Assembly: GCF_000701405.1 (NCBI RefSeq)
Contig: NZ_JNIV01000071.1
Coordinates: 1 to 23,704, forward strand
Length of the DNA stretch: 23,704 nucleotides
Direction of reading: 5' to 3'
Origin: Deinococcus marmoris DSM 12784
GTDB taxonomy: Bacteria; Deinococcota; Deinococci; Deinococcales; Deinococcaceae
Positions 8,630 through 16,174 of this stretch are shown piece after piece. A program made the position numbers and the translations under genes. Under the pieces are notes generated by a model. The model did not search any database and was not told the DNA's origin. It worked only from the letters and a program-made list of their open reading frames with translations. Numbering within the stretch: position 1 is the first letter of the stretch; every line of letters begins with the position of its first letter.

Positions 8630-10231
8630 CTACAGCTCCCGCCCCGCAAACTGCGCCGCCCGCGCACCGATCATCATGGCTGTGGCGTTGGTGTTGGCGT
8701 GGATGATGCGCGGCATGACGCTGGCATCGGCCACCCACAGGCCCCGCGTGCCGTGGACGGCCAACTGGCGGTCCACCACCGTTTCCTCGCCGTCCCCCAG
8801 CGCCGCTGTGCCCACCGGGTGATACAGCGTCGCCGATTCGGCCCGGATGTGTGCGGCGATGGCCGCGTCGCTGCGGATGCCGCTGTCGGGGAGCGATTCG
8901 GCCCCACGGTGGGCCAGCAGCGGCGGCGTGTAGGCGATCTCGCGGGCCAGCCGCACTCCGGCGATCAGACTCTGGAGGTCGCGCCCGTCCGTCAGGTACT
9001 GCGGATCGATGTGCGGGGCGTCGCCCACATTCGCCGAGGCCAGCGTGATTCGCCCCCGGCTGTGCGGTTCCACCAGCACCGGACCCACCGAGAAGTGGTG
9101 ACCCGCTTCCTTGCTGAAGCCGTGGTCCCGGAAATAGGCTGGGCCGAAGTGGTACTGGAGATCGGGTTGTTCGGTCTGCGAGTCCAGGCCGGGTCGCGCG
9201 TGGGCAAAGGCCGACGCCTCGGCGATGTTGCTGGACAGCGGCCCGCTGCGGTTTCGCAGATAATGGGCCAGCGCTGAGGCTTCCGGCATGGATTCCAGCG
9301 ACGGCGTATGCGAGCGGAAGATGACCGGGACCGCCAGATGGTCCTGCAAGCCCTCGCCCACGCCGGGGAGATGCTGGCGCACGCGCAGGCCGTGCTTTTC
9401 CAGTTCGGTGCGCGGCCCCACGCCCGAGAGCATCAGCAGTTGCGGCGTTTGTACCGCCCCTGCCGCCAGGATCACGCCGCCTGCCGGGGCGTCCAGCGTG
9501 CGCCCCTGCCAGCGAAAGCGCACGCCTACAGCCCGTGGTGTCGTGGAATCTGAACCGTCCCACAGCAGTTCCAGCATCTGCGCCCCGGTCAGCACCGTCA
9601 GGTTGGGGTGCTTCAGTACAGGCTTCAGAAAGGCCCGGAAGGCGCTGTAGCGTTCGCCGTGCAGGTGGTTGCTTTCCAGCAGGCCCGCGCCCTCCAGCGT
9701 GCCGTCGTTGAAGCTCTTCGCCTCTGGAATATGCAGCGCGCCCACCGCCGCCGTCACGAACGCCTCGCTCAGCGGGTGGGAGGCGGCCCGCGCACCCACC
9801 GGGAGTTCTCCCTCTGTCCCGCGCGTTTCAGAGGCTCCGCCCCGGAAGTTCTCCAGCGCCTTGAAGGCGGGCAGCACTTCATCCCAGGTCCAGCCCTCGC
9901 CCCAGCCGTCGTAATCGCGCTTGGACCCCCGAATGTAGATGGTGGCGTTAATGGCGCTGGATCCGCCCAGCACCTTGCCGCGCGGCCAGTAGAAGCTTCG
10001 GTCATCGGCACACGTCTGGGGCACCGTAGAGAAATTCCAGTCCACCGCCGAGCGGAACAGGCGCGGAAAGCCTGCTGGAGCGCGGATGAAAGGATTGGTG
10101 TCGCGGCCACCAGCCTCTAGCAACAGCACCCGCAGCCCCGCGTCCAGCAGCCGCCGCGCCGCCACGCAGCCCCCCGATCCGGCCCCCACGACGATCACGT
10201 CGGCCCGCGTTTTTTCCCTCTGAGCTGTCAT
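8630..10231 (-). CDS. GMC family FAD-dependent oxidoreductase (choline/alcohol dehydrogenase-like)
   Basis: The 533-aa flavoprotein has the FAD dinucleotide-binding motif GAGSGG at 16-21. It also has the GMC signature region (WPRGKVLGGSSAINATIYIRG split across about 84-104) and the second signature GVILAAGAVQTPQLLMLSG. The C-terminal active-site segment has HPVGTAALGD and ASVMPRIIHANTNATAM, supplying the catalytic His and His/Asn pair. GMC enzymes oxidise alcohols such as choline, glucose or long-chain alcohols; the substrate here cannot be read off, and no betaine-aldehyde dehydrogenase is nearby. The open frame extends 31 codons upstream, but the ATG at 10231 has a TATACT box exactly 7 nt before it, so I use that start. 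It has its own promoter downstream of the HD-domain gene. Confidence 0.92.
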   Translation of the reverse strand: MTAQREKTRADVIVVGAGSGGCVAARRLLDAGLRVLLLEAGGRDTNPFIRAPAGFPRLFRSAVDWNFSTVPQTCADDRSFYWPRGKVLGGSSAINATIYIRGSKRDYDGWGEGWTWDEVLPAFKALENFRGGASETRGTEGELPVGARAASHPLSEAFVTAAVGALHIPEAKSFNDGTLEGAGLLESNHLHGERYSAFRAFLKPVLKHPNLTVLTGAQMLELLWDGSDSTTPRAVGVRFRWQGRTLDAPAGGVILAAGAVQTPQLLMLSGVGPRTELEKHGLRVRQHLPGVGEGLQDHLAVPVIFRSHTPSLESMPEASALAHYLRNRSGPLSSNIAEASAFAHARPGLDSQTEQPDLQYHFGPAYFRDHGFSKEAGHHFSVGPVLVEPHSRGRITLASANVGDAPHIDPQYLTDGRDLQSLIAGVRLAREIAYTPPLLAHRGAESLPDSGIRSDAAIAAHIRAESATLYHPVGTAALGDGEETVVDRQLAVHGTRGLWVADASVMPRIIHANTNATAMMIGARAAQFAGREL

Positions 10232-10238
10232 TGCACCG

Positions 10239-10244
10239 AGTATA
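10239..10244 (-). promoter_or_regulatory. -10 box TATACT of the GMC oxidoreductase (leaderless)
   Basis: TATACT inside a TATATATA run, 7 nt before the ATG. This is the clearest near-consensus -10 in the window and it decides the start. Confidence 0.7.
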
Positions 10245-10266
10245 TATAGACGGCGCGCGTGGGTCC

Positions 10267-10881
10267 TCAGGCCAGCAGACGTTCCACCAGTCCGGGCAGC
10301 AGGAGGTAGATGTTGACGCCGCACTCGCGGTCAAAGTCGGCCTTGAGTTGTAGTTTCGCGCGCCATTTGTCGGGCGTTCTGGCATTGAAGGTGTAGCGCA
10401 GCGCGATGTCCACCAGCCGCTCCTCGATGGTGCAGAACCCGTCTGCCAGACCCAGCATGTCGCACAGTTGGATCAGGCGGTCCTCGTCGGTCTGCTGGGC
10501 ACGGGCTACAACTTCGCGCAGCCGCTGCCACTCCTGCGGCGTGCCGTCCCAGTCGCCCTGCAAGGTATCCATGTCGGGAATGACAAATGAGTGCGTCACG
10601 GCGATGCGGGCGGCATCTGTGTACCCCAGCTCGGTCAGAAAGTCGTGGCCGTCCAGCAGGTGGCGGTCCCGGTTCGGCCCCGTGCGCCGCCCAATGTCGT
10701 GCAGCAAGCCCAGCGTGTAGGCCCGCGTGGGATCGAGATTGGGATGGACTTCAGCAATGTTCCGCGCAGCCAGAGCGACGTGGCGCGAATGTTCCACCCA
10801 CGCGCCGGGGTTCATTTCGGCAGCTTCCATCAGCAATTGCTCGGCGGTTTGAACGTCCGGCAGGCTCAAGCCCGGCTCCAC
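10267..10881 (-). CDS. HD-domain metal-dependent phosphohydrolase
   Basis: The protein of about 204 aa carries the HD-superfamily pattern: HSRHVALAARN (31-41), GLLHDIGRRTGPNRDRHLLDGHDFL (HD at 61-62, H79 in the last part), THSF (97-98) and LCDMLGLADG (D141). These residues bind divalent metals in phosphohydrolases acting on nucleotides or small phosphoesters; the substrate is unknown. It overlaps the 3' end of the cysteine desulfurase gene, so it is co-transcribed and probably coupled. The start is uncertain: GTG at 10881 (used here), TTG at 10869 (GGAG six nt upstream, overlapping the desulfurase TGA) or an ATG about 20 codons in. All keep the HD residues. Confidence 0.82.
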   Translation of the reverse strand: MEPGLSLPDVQTAEQLLMEAAEMNPGAWVEHSRHVALAARNIAEVHPNLDPTRAYTLGLLHDIGRRTGPNRDRHLLDGHDFLTELGYTDAARIAVTHSFVIPDMDTLQGDWDGTPQEWQRLREVVARAQQTDEDRLIQLCDMLGLADGFCTIEERLVDIALRYTFNARTPDKWRAKLQLKADFDRECGVNIYLLLPGLVERLLA

Positions 10882-11999
10882 TGCGCCGCCTGCCTGAGTG
10901 CCTCGGCGGCCTGATCCACCTCTTCTGCGGTGGTGGCCCGCCCGAAGCTGAAGCGCAGGCTGGCGCGGGCGTCGGCGTCGCTCAGGCCGATGGCGCTCAG
11001 CACATGGCTGGCCTGCATGGTGCCCGCGCTGCACGCGCTTCCGGCGCTGGCCGCCACCCCCAGCAGGTCCAGATTCATCAGCAGGGCCTCCCCATCCGCC
11101 CCTGGCAGCGTGACAGAGGCCACTTTGGGGTTGCCATCCGGCGGGTGGTTAACTCGCAGGCTGGGAATGTCGGAAACTGCCGTCACGAAACGCTGGCGCA
11201 GACTGGCGAGGTGTGCGAATGTCGCCTCGCGCTCCGCCTCCGCCGCGCTCAGGGCCACCCCTGCCGCGTAGACCCCCGCCGTGTCCTGGGTGCCGGGGCG
11301 GGTGCCGCCCTCCTGCCCGCCGCCGAAGGTCACGGGCGGCAGTTCCGCGCCGCGCCGCACGTACACGAAGCCCACGCCGCGCGGTCCGCCCCATTTGTGG
11401 GCGCTGAAGATGGCATAGGTCACGCCCCAGTCGGCCAGATTCACGGGCAGGACGCCGGGGGCCTGCACCGCGTCGCTGTGGTACGGCACCCCACGGGCAG
11501 CGGCGACGGCGGCCAGCGCAGCCGTATCCTGCACGGTGCCCAGTTCGTTGTTGGCATGGTGGATGGACACCAGCGCGGTGTCGGGGCGCAGGACGGCCTG
11601 CAACTCCTGCGGCGAGTAGCGTCCGTAGGCGTCGGGCGTCAGCCACGTCACTTCCCAGCCGCGCGCTTCCAGCCAGCGGGCCGGGGCCAGCACGGCGGAG
11701 TGTTCGGTGGGTGTGGTGATCAGGTGGCCGGGTTTGCCGCGCCCCTCCTGCCACGCCCGCGCCACGCCCAGCAGCACGGCGTTATCGCCCTCGGTGCCGC
11801 CGCTGTTAGCGATCAAGGTGCGGGCGTCCACACCAAATGCGGCAGCGACGCGGGCGCGGCCCTCCTCCAGCAGTTCGCGGGCGGCCTGTCCCGCCGCGTG
11901 GATGCTGGCGGGGTTACCGGGCAGGGCCGCCGCCCGCGCGTAGGCCACCAGCGCTTCAGCGGTCATGGGATGGGTGGCGGCGTAATCGAGGTAAATCAT
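10866..11999 (-). CDS. Cysteine desulfurase (NifS/IscS-like, PLP-dependent class V aminotransferase fold)
   Basis: The 377-aa enzyme removes sulfur from L-cysteine to form a persulfide for Fe-S cluster or thiolated-tRNA synthesis. It opens with the canonical YLDYAATHPM, has TEH at 98-100 (His over the PLP ring), SDAVQ at 175-179 and the PLP lysine K202 in SAHKWGGPRGVGF. The persulfide cysteine is C323 in SAGSACSAGT, and the RFSFGR region is near the end. No scaffold or SUF gene is adjacent. It sits 12 bp downstream of the PASTA gene and overlaps the HD gene, making a three-gene unit. No Shine-Dalgarno precedes the ATG, so expression may depend on coupling. Which sulfur acceptor it serves is unknown. 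Confidence 0.93.
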   Translation of the reverse strand: MIYLDYAATHPMTAEALVAYARAAALPGNPASIHAAGQAARELLEEGRARVAAAFGVDARTLIANSGGTEGDNAVLLGVARAWQEGRGKPGHLITTPTEHSAVLAPARWLEARGWEVTWLTPDAYGRYSPQELQAVLRPDTALVSIHHANNELGTVQDTAALAAVAAARGVPYHSDAVQAPGVLPVNLADWGVTYAIFSAHKWGGPRGVGFVYVRRGAELPPVTFGGGQEGGTRPGTQDTAGVYAAGVALSAAEAEREATFAHLASLRQRFVTAVSDIPSLRVNHPPDGNPKVASVTLPGADGEALLMNLDLLGVAASAGSACSAGTMQASHVLSAIGLSDADARASLRFSFGRATTAEEVDQAAEALRQAAQWSRA

Positions 12000-12011
12000 G
12001 CGGGCAGCGCG

Positions 12012-13772
12012 TTAATTGGGCGCGACAGTGGCGTAGTCGGCCCCATCGCGGCGCACGATGAACACCGCGTCGCCCACCACCTGAACCGGCTGAGAGCTGT
12101 TGGCGTCGCGCCCGGCCAGTTGTGAGGCGTCGGTGGCCTGCAAGATCTGGCGTTCGCCACTGGCGTCGCTGACCACCACGCTGTAGGTGCCCGCAGGCAG
12201 ATCGGTGGGAAAGGTGTACTGGAAGCTGACGCTGCGGGTCTGAGGGGCCGTGGTTTCGGGAGCTGTGATGTCTGGGGCGGCAGGAACCGGGGTCTCAGGT
12301 GGAGTCGCCGGAATCTCCTGCGGCGTGGGAACCGTCGTGCCTGGCGGCTCCTGCGGGGCTGGAATCTGCTCCTGCGGCAATGGCTGGGGGGTCTGTTCCG
12401 GCGGTACGGGCAGGGGACCACCGGGCACTCCGGGTTCAGGCAATGCGGGTTCGGGGGGCAGGGGATCAGGTTCTGGCGGCGGCGGAATGGGCAGGCTGCC
12501 CGCCGCGCGGCTGGGGGCGCTGTAGCGGGCCACCGCCACATTCAGGGTCACCGGACTGCCCACGTCCACCCGTACGAAGGGCGCGGGCGTCTGCTCCAGC
12601 ACGCTGCCGGGGGGTTTGTCGCTGGGCTGTTCGCTGACCCTGGTGACCACCAGTCCGGCCACGCGGGCGTACTCGCGCGCCTGATCCACTGTCAGCCCCG
12701 TCAGCATGGGCAGCCAGGTTTCCTTGCCGCTGATGCCGGTGCTGACCATCACCTGAATGGGCTGGCCGCGCTGGGCGGGCGAACCGGCTTCAGGCAACTG
12801 CGACACGATGCGGCCTTCGGGGGTGTTGGTCAGGGTGCCGTCCACCTTCAGCACCTTGCCCAGCACCATCGAGCGGTCCTTGAGGGTGTTTTTCGCCTGC
12901 TCCAGGTTCTGTTCTTCCAGCTTGGGCACTTCAATGGACGGTGGGTTGTTGACCGTCAGCGTGACCAGTCGGCCTATGGGCAGGTTGGTGCCGGCGGGCG
13001 GGTCCTGCCGGATGATCGTGCCGACGCCCTGGTTGCCCACCTGTCCCTCGGTGTAGGCCACCCGGAAGCCTGCCTCGGTCAGCTTTCTGGCTGCCGAGCG
13101 CGCCTCCTGACCGCCCACGCCCGCCACCTCGCGCACCGGGGGATTCAGGTAGACCTGCGCGGCCTGCGCGCCCAGATAGCCCGCGCCGCCCAGAAACAGC
13201 AGCCCCGGAATAAAGGCCAGCCACGCGCCGGGCTGCCGCTTGCGCCGGACCTTGCCGTCCTTGAGGGCCGACAGCACCGCCACGTTGCGCGAGGCGATGT
13301 CCTCGGGCGTGCGCGGCAGTTGCAGGGCGCGCAGGTAGGCGATGCGCGGTTCGTCAGCGTCCATCACGATATCGGCGTCGCCCAGGGCGTAGCCGTGTTC
13401 GGCCAGCTTTGCAGCCAGGATGCGGATGTTGTCCACTGCCTCCTGGCGCTTCTTGGGCTGCGCCAGCACGCCTTCCAGTGGCGTGCCGTTTACCGTCTGC
13501 CACACCGCGTAATACGCGCCGGGCCGCGCCACGATATCGGTCAGGCCCGCCGGATTCAGGGCGCGCAGCACCGAGCGGTATGCGTGGAACGCCTGCCGGT
13601 CTGCCGGAGTGGCGATCTCGAACCACGCCACCTGCCGGGTCACGCCCTCGGCGGCCCGGACCTCCGACAGGGTCACGTTGCCGTGCCGGGAGAGTTCGCG
13701 CAGCACGCCGTACTTGCCGTCGATGGTGGTCATTCTGGTGGTTGCCCCCACCTCGTTTGCCTGCCCCGTCAT
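12012..13772 (-). CDS. PASTA-repeat membrane protein with degenerate protein-kinase-like N-terminus
   Basis: Predicted 586 aa. Residues 20-150 read like a shrunken Ser/Thr kinase (YGVLRELSRHG..., AYYAVWQTVNGTPLEGVL, LAEHGYALGDADIVMDADEPR). They lack the glycine loop, the VAIK lysine (QVAW instead), HRD and DFG, so they cannot be an active kinase. A basic stretch (KVRRKRQ) precedes one membrane helix (about 183-208). Three PASTA domains follow (about 212-276, 278-345, 350-415), which in PknB-type receptors bind muropeptides. After that come a Pro/Glu-rich linker (about 425-510) and a C-terminal beta-rich domain of about 75 residues. A role as a cell-wall sensor or scaffold is inferred. The start at ATG 13772 is backed by TATGCT 9 nt upstream; ATG 13733 is an alternative. 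It heads the unit with the cysteine desulfurase and HD genes. Confidence 0.85.
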   Translation of the reverse strand: MTGQANEVGATTRMTTIDGKYGVLRELSRHGNVTLSEVRAAEGVTRQVAWFEIATPADRQAFHAYRSVLRALNPAGLTDIVARPGAYYAVWQTVNGTPLEGVLAQPKKRQEAVDNIRILAAKLAEHGYALGDADIVMDADEPRIAYLRALQLPRTPEDIASRNVAVLSALKDGKVRRKRQPGAWLAFIPGLLFLGGAGYLGAQAAQVYLNPPVREVAGVGGQEARSAARKLTEAGFRVAYTEGQVGNQGVGTIIRQDPPAGTNLPIGRLVTLTVNNPPSIEVPKLEEQNLEQAKNTLKDRSMVLGKVLKVDGTLTNTPEGRIVSQLPEAGSPAQRGQPIQVMVSTGISGKETWLPMLTGLTVDQAREYARVAGLVVTRVSEQPSDKPPGSVLEQTPAPFVRVDVGSPVTLNVAVARYSAPSRAAGSLPIPPPPEPDPLPPEPALPEPGVPGGPLPVPPEQTPQPLPQEQIPAPQEPPGTTVPTPQEIPATPPETPVPAAPDITAPETTAPQTRSVSFQYTFPTDLPAGTYSVVVSDASGERQILQATDASQLAGRDANSSQPVQVVGDAVFIVRRDGADYATVAPN

Positions 13773-13781
13773 TCGCCCCCC

Positions 13782-13787
13782 AGCATA
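13782..13787 (-). promoter_or_regulatory. -10 box TATGCT of the PASTA-desulfurase-HD unit
   Basis: TANNNT hexamer, 9 nt before the ATG at 13772. The intervening GGGGGG could also act as a minimal ribosome-binding site. Confidence 0.5.
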
Positions 13788-13857
13788 GCGCGGGCCGTGT
13801 GTGCGGTGTGGGTGTGGCCAGAGATGGCGAGGACCGGAGGCAAACCCTCCTACGTTT

Positions 13858-14154
13858 TCAGCCTCCCAGCGCCCGCACGGCCCAGTACGCCGCGAAGCCG
13901 CCCAGGATGCCCAGCGCGAGGTTTCCACTGCGCCAGACGATCAGGCCGCCCACCACGCTGGCGAATAGACGGCGTGGCCATTCCGGGCTGCCCAGCACTT
14001 CCGGCACGATCAGGGCGGCGATCACGCTGACGGGCACGAAATTGAGGAAGGCCAGCCAGAACGGCGGCAGTTTCACCCGGCCCAGATTCAGCCCCAGCCA
14101 GCGCGGCGGGTAGGTGACGGCCCACATCAGCACGATCACGGCGGCGATGCTCAT
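13858..14154 (-). CDS. azlD: AzlD family branched-chain amino-acid exporter subunit
   Basis: The 98-aa protein, starting MSIAAVIVLMWAVTYPPRW, has about four hydrophobic segments and the AzlD pattern: TYPPR near the N-terminus, FLNFVPVSVIAALIVPEVL mid-protein and the WRSGNLALGILGGFAAYW end. AzlD is the small partner of AzlC in exporters of branched-chain amino acids and analogues. Its ATG overlaps the azlC TGA in an ATGA, so translation is coupled. The same frame stays open far upstream through azlC; that extension is not real because azlC occupies it. Confidence 0.9.
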   Translation of the reverse strand: MSIAAVIVLMWAVTYPPRWLGLNLGRVKLPPFWLAFLNFVPVSVIAALIVPEVLGSPEWPRRLFASVVGGLIVWRSGNLALGILGGFAAYWAVRALGG

Positions 14155-14894
14155 GCGCCTGCTTCCTGAACGGCGGTCTTTCTGCCCGTCAGCCACGCGC
14201 CCAGGAGTGCGCCGCCCACCCCGGCCAGCAGGATCACCAGGCCGCCGGGCAGCACGCGAGACAGGCCCCACGCCGCCAGCCCGGAGGCCAGCGCCACCAG
14301 TACGGTCACGCGCCCCCGCAGCATGGGCACCAGCAGACCCAGGAAGGCCAGCGGAAAGATCACGCCCACCCCCAGCGCTTCCGGCGAGGGCAGCACCGCG
14401 CCGCCCAGCGCGCCCAGCAGCGTGGAGGCGTTCCAGACCACGTACAGGCTGAGTTCCGCACCCAGCACGTAGCCGAAGCTGGGGCCGCCCGGCTCCTGTC
14501 CTCCCTTGACGGTGACCATGCCGTAAGCCTCGTCGGTCAGAAATTGCGCGGCGATCAGGCGTTGCGGGCGGGTCAGCGTGACCTGCCGCGACAGGCTCAG
14601 GCCGTAGAGCAGGTGCCGGGCGTTCAGCAAGAAGGTGGTGGCGACGATGCCCAGCGCCGACGCCCCGCCCGCCATGCCGTAACCTGCGAACAGCCCCGCC
14701 GCCGCGAACTGCGACGCACCCGCGAAAACGGTCAGGCTCATCATCTGCGTTTCCCAGACGCTCAGGCCCGAGGCCCGCGCCGTGACCGCGTAGGCCACCG
14801 CGAAGGGCACCATGCCCAGCCACAGCGGAATCATGACCCGGAAGCCGCGCCAGAACGCGGGCCAGAAGGCAGAGGCGGGGCCAGATGCAGGCAT
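14151..14894 (-). CDS. azlC: AzlC family branched-chain amino-acid exporter subunit
   Basis: The 247-aa membrane protein has the AzlC hallmarks: the GFRVMIPLWLGMVPFAVAYA start of the conserved domain, LTVFAGASQFAAAGL, TTFLLNARHLLYGLSLS and FLTDEAYGMV. With AzlD it forms a transporter that exports branched-chain amino acids; the exact substrate is inferred from the family. The frame is open from 14951, but TAAGCT lies 7 nt before the ATG at 14894, which I take as the start of a leaderless mRNA. The pair is divergent from the hydrolase gene across 216 bp. Confidence 0.92.
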   Translation of the reverse strand: MPASGPASAFWPAFWRGFRVMIPLWLGMVPFAVAYAVTARASGLSVWETQMMSLTVFAGASQFAAAGLFAGYGMAGGASALGIVATTFLLNARHLLYGLSLSRQVTLTRPQRLIAAQFLTDEAYGMVTVKGGQEPGGPSFGYVLGAELSLYVVWNASTLLGALGGAVLPSPEALGVGVIFPLAFLGLLVPMLRGRVTVLVALASGLAAWGLSRVLPGGLVILLAGVGGALLGAWLTGRKTAVQEAGA

Positions 14895-14901
14895 GGCCGC
14901 C

Positions 14902-14907
14902 AGCTTA
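14902..14907 (-). promoter_or_regulatory. -10 box TAAGCT of azlC-azlD (leaderless)
   Basis: TANNNT with exactly 7 nt to the ATG. An overlapping TATAAG gives similar positioning. It argues against the longer upstream start. Confidence 0.55.
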
Positions 14908-15049
14908 TACGAACTGAAGTTGAATCCAGGCGGGAGCAGTGGGGTCCGCATGGGCGTTCGTTCACGGCAGGAATAAGCAGAAGAGAATACTGGCTGGTGG
15001 AATTAGAAATCTCTGCCGGTTCTCTTTGGAGAGCGCTTGCACCCAGAGC

Positions 15050-15062
15050 CGGGCGCTCTTGG
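15050..15062. other. Short inverted-repeat neighbourhood in the azlC/hydrolase divergent spacer
   Basis: In the 216-bp spacer (14895-15110) AGAGCGC, near 15031, is repeated inverted as GCGCTCT, near 15054, with about 16 nt between. This could be a weak operator or hairpin. Otherwise the spacer shows only the two -10 boxes. Confidence 0.2.
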
Positions 15063-15098
15063 CAGGTGATCTTCCGGTCAGGAGTGGGCGGTACCCAC

Positions 15099-15104
15099 TA
15101 TGCT
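15099..15104 (+). promoter_or_regulatory. -10 box TATGCT of the alpha/beta hydrolase (leaderless)
   Basis: TANNNT with 6 nt to the ATG at 15111; no Shine-Dalgarno is present. Confidence 0.6.
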
Positions 15105-15110
15105 GCCCCC

Positions 15111-15911
15111 ATGACCCGCCTGACCTCGCGCAACCGCACCCGTCTCGCCCTGCCGCCGCGCGTGCGCCTGTGGCTGGGGTTGATCCTGGCCCTGATGCTG
15201 GGTTACCTGATCGCGCTGGCCCAGAGCGCTGTCGTCCGCCCCCTGCTGGTGATCGGGCAGGACGCCGTGCCACCCTCCGGTCAGGCGCAGGGCGTGACCT
15301 CCACGCTGGAAAACGAGGGTGGGGCGTTTATCAACATCAAGCCTGCTGGAGAGGCGAAGACGCTGCTGGTCTATTACCCTGGCGGCCTCGTTCGTCCGCA
15401 AGCCTACGAGTGGATGGGCCGCGCCCTGGCCGCAGATGGCGTGCAGACCGTCATTCCAGTCTTTCCACTGGATCTGGCCGTGACGGGCATCAACCGCGCC
15501 GACGCGCTGATCAAAAAGTTTGGTGCGGGCAAGACTGTGGTGATAGCGGGCCATTCGCTGGGCGGGGCAATGGCGGCGCAGTATGCAAAAGGCCACACCG
15601 ATCAACTGGGGGGCCTGATCCTGATGGGCGCGTATCCGGCGGGCAATGTGAGCCTGAAAGACACCAGCCTCCCGGTGCTGTCGCTGCTGGCCGAGTTTGA
15701 CGCAGTAGCGAATCCTGCTGACGTGCGCGACGGCCTGAACCGCCTGCCCGCCAGCGCCAGATTGACGGTCATCCCCGGTGGGGTCCACAGCTTTTTCGGA
15801 CGTTACGGCCCGCAGAAGGGTGACGGTCTGCCCACCGTGACCCACGCGGCGGCGGAAGCCGAGATTCTGAGTGTGGTCCGGGCGTTCATGTCCACCCTGC
15901 CAACTCCGTAA
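15111..15911 (+). CDS. Membrane-anchored alpha/beta hydrolase
   Basis: The 266-aa protein has an N-terminal positively charged stretch and one hydrophobic segment (about 21-43), so it is anchored in or exported across the membrane. An alpha/beta hydrolase domain follows, with nucleophile elbow AGHSLGGAMA (the Ser of GHSLGG), an acid in LLAEFDAVANP and a catalytic histidine in IPGGVHSFFGRYG. The substrate is not evident; family members include esterases and carboxymethylenebutenolidase-like enzymes. The frame continues upstream into the spacer and azlC antisense, but the -10 box 6 nt before ATG 15111 fixes this start. Confidence 0.88.
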   Translation: MTRLTSRNRTRLALPPRVRLWLGLILALMLGYLIALAQSAVVRPLLVIGQDAVPPSGQAQGVTSTLENEGGAFINIKPAGEAKTLLVYYPGGLVRPQAYEWMGRALAADGVQTVIPVFPLDLAVTGINRADALIKKFGAGKTVVIAGHSLGGAMAAQYAKGHTDQLGGLILMGAYPAGNVSLKDTSLPVLSLLAEFDAVANPADVRDGLNRLPASARLTVIPGGVHSFFGRYGPQKGDGLPTVTHAAAEAEILSVVRAFMSTLPTP

Positions 15912-15927
15912 GGCCCATGCCGGAGCG

Positions 15928-15972
15928 TTTAGACCATACTGATTTTGACCACGCAGATTTAGACCATGCAGA
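15928..15972. repeat. Three tandem copies of a 15-bp repeat
   Basis: Copies at 15928-15942, 15943-15957 and 15958-15972 follow TTTWGACCANRCWGA, e.g. TTTAGACCATGCAGA. They lie in the convergent spacer 17 bp after the hydrolase stop and run into the hairpin. No function can be assigned. Confidence 0.7.
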
Positions 15973-16003
15973 GACGGCCCTGAATCCATCCAGGGCCGTC
16001 TCT
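15970..16003. terminator. Bidirectional hairpin terminator between hydrolase and transporter genes
   Basis: AGAGACGGCCCTG (15970-15982) and CAGGGCCGTCTCT (15991-16003) form a perfect 13-bp stem with an 8-nt loop. It sits between two converging transcription units. No long U-run follows on either side, but position and stability make a terminator the best reading. Confidence 0.75.
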
Positions 16004-16030
16004 GTCAAGCGTGGGTTGCGGGTTTCGGGC

Positions 16031-16156
16031 TTACTGAAAGAGCTGCACCACCTTGATCAGGGTCTGCCACACGCCCCACACCAGGGGAATGCCGGGGACC
16101 AGCCACACGAGGTAGGTCACGGGAGAGGTCTGTTCGGTGTCCGTTCGGTCTGTCAT
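16031..16156 (-). CDS. MFS transporter small subunit (41-aa single-helix protein)
   Basis: ATG at 16156 to TAA at 16031 encodes 41 residues: a charged N-terminus MTDRTDTEQTSP, then one hydrophobic helix (about 14-34) with WLVPGIPLVWGVWQTLIKVV, ending QLFQ. A strong AGGAG lies 6 nt before the ATG, and the gene begins 18 nt after the transporter stop, so it is co-transcribed and translated. The GIPL-x-GV-QTL-K pattern matches the short proteins found next to oxalate/formate-antiporter-type MFS genes, which I recall being annotated as MFS transporter small subunits. A stabilising or modulating role for the neighbouring transporter is inferred. It is easily missed because of its size. Confidence 0.85.
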   Translation of the reverse strand: MTDRTDTEQTSPVTYLVWLVPGIPLVWGVWQTLIKVVQLFQ

Positions 16157-16174
16157 ATCGCTCTCCTAGAGTGA

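Noticed and set aside
10232..10324. An earlier start for the GMC oxidoreductase
   Set aside because: The extra 31 codons lie upstream of the -10 box and run into the HD-domain gene. The FAD motif sits correctly after ATG 10231.
14155..14823. A long N-terminal extension of AzlD
   Set aside because: The frame is open only because it shadows azlC. The ATGA overlap gives the natural start.
15917..16174. An 85-aa plus frame starting MPERLDHTDFDHAD after the hydrolase
   Set aside because: It reads the 15-bp repeat, the terminator and the antisense of the 41-aa gene. It has no ribosome-binding site or recognisable domain.
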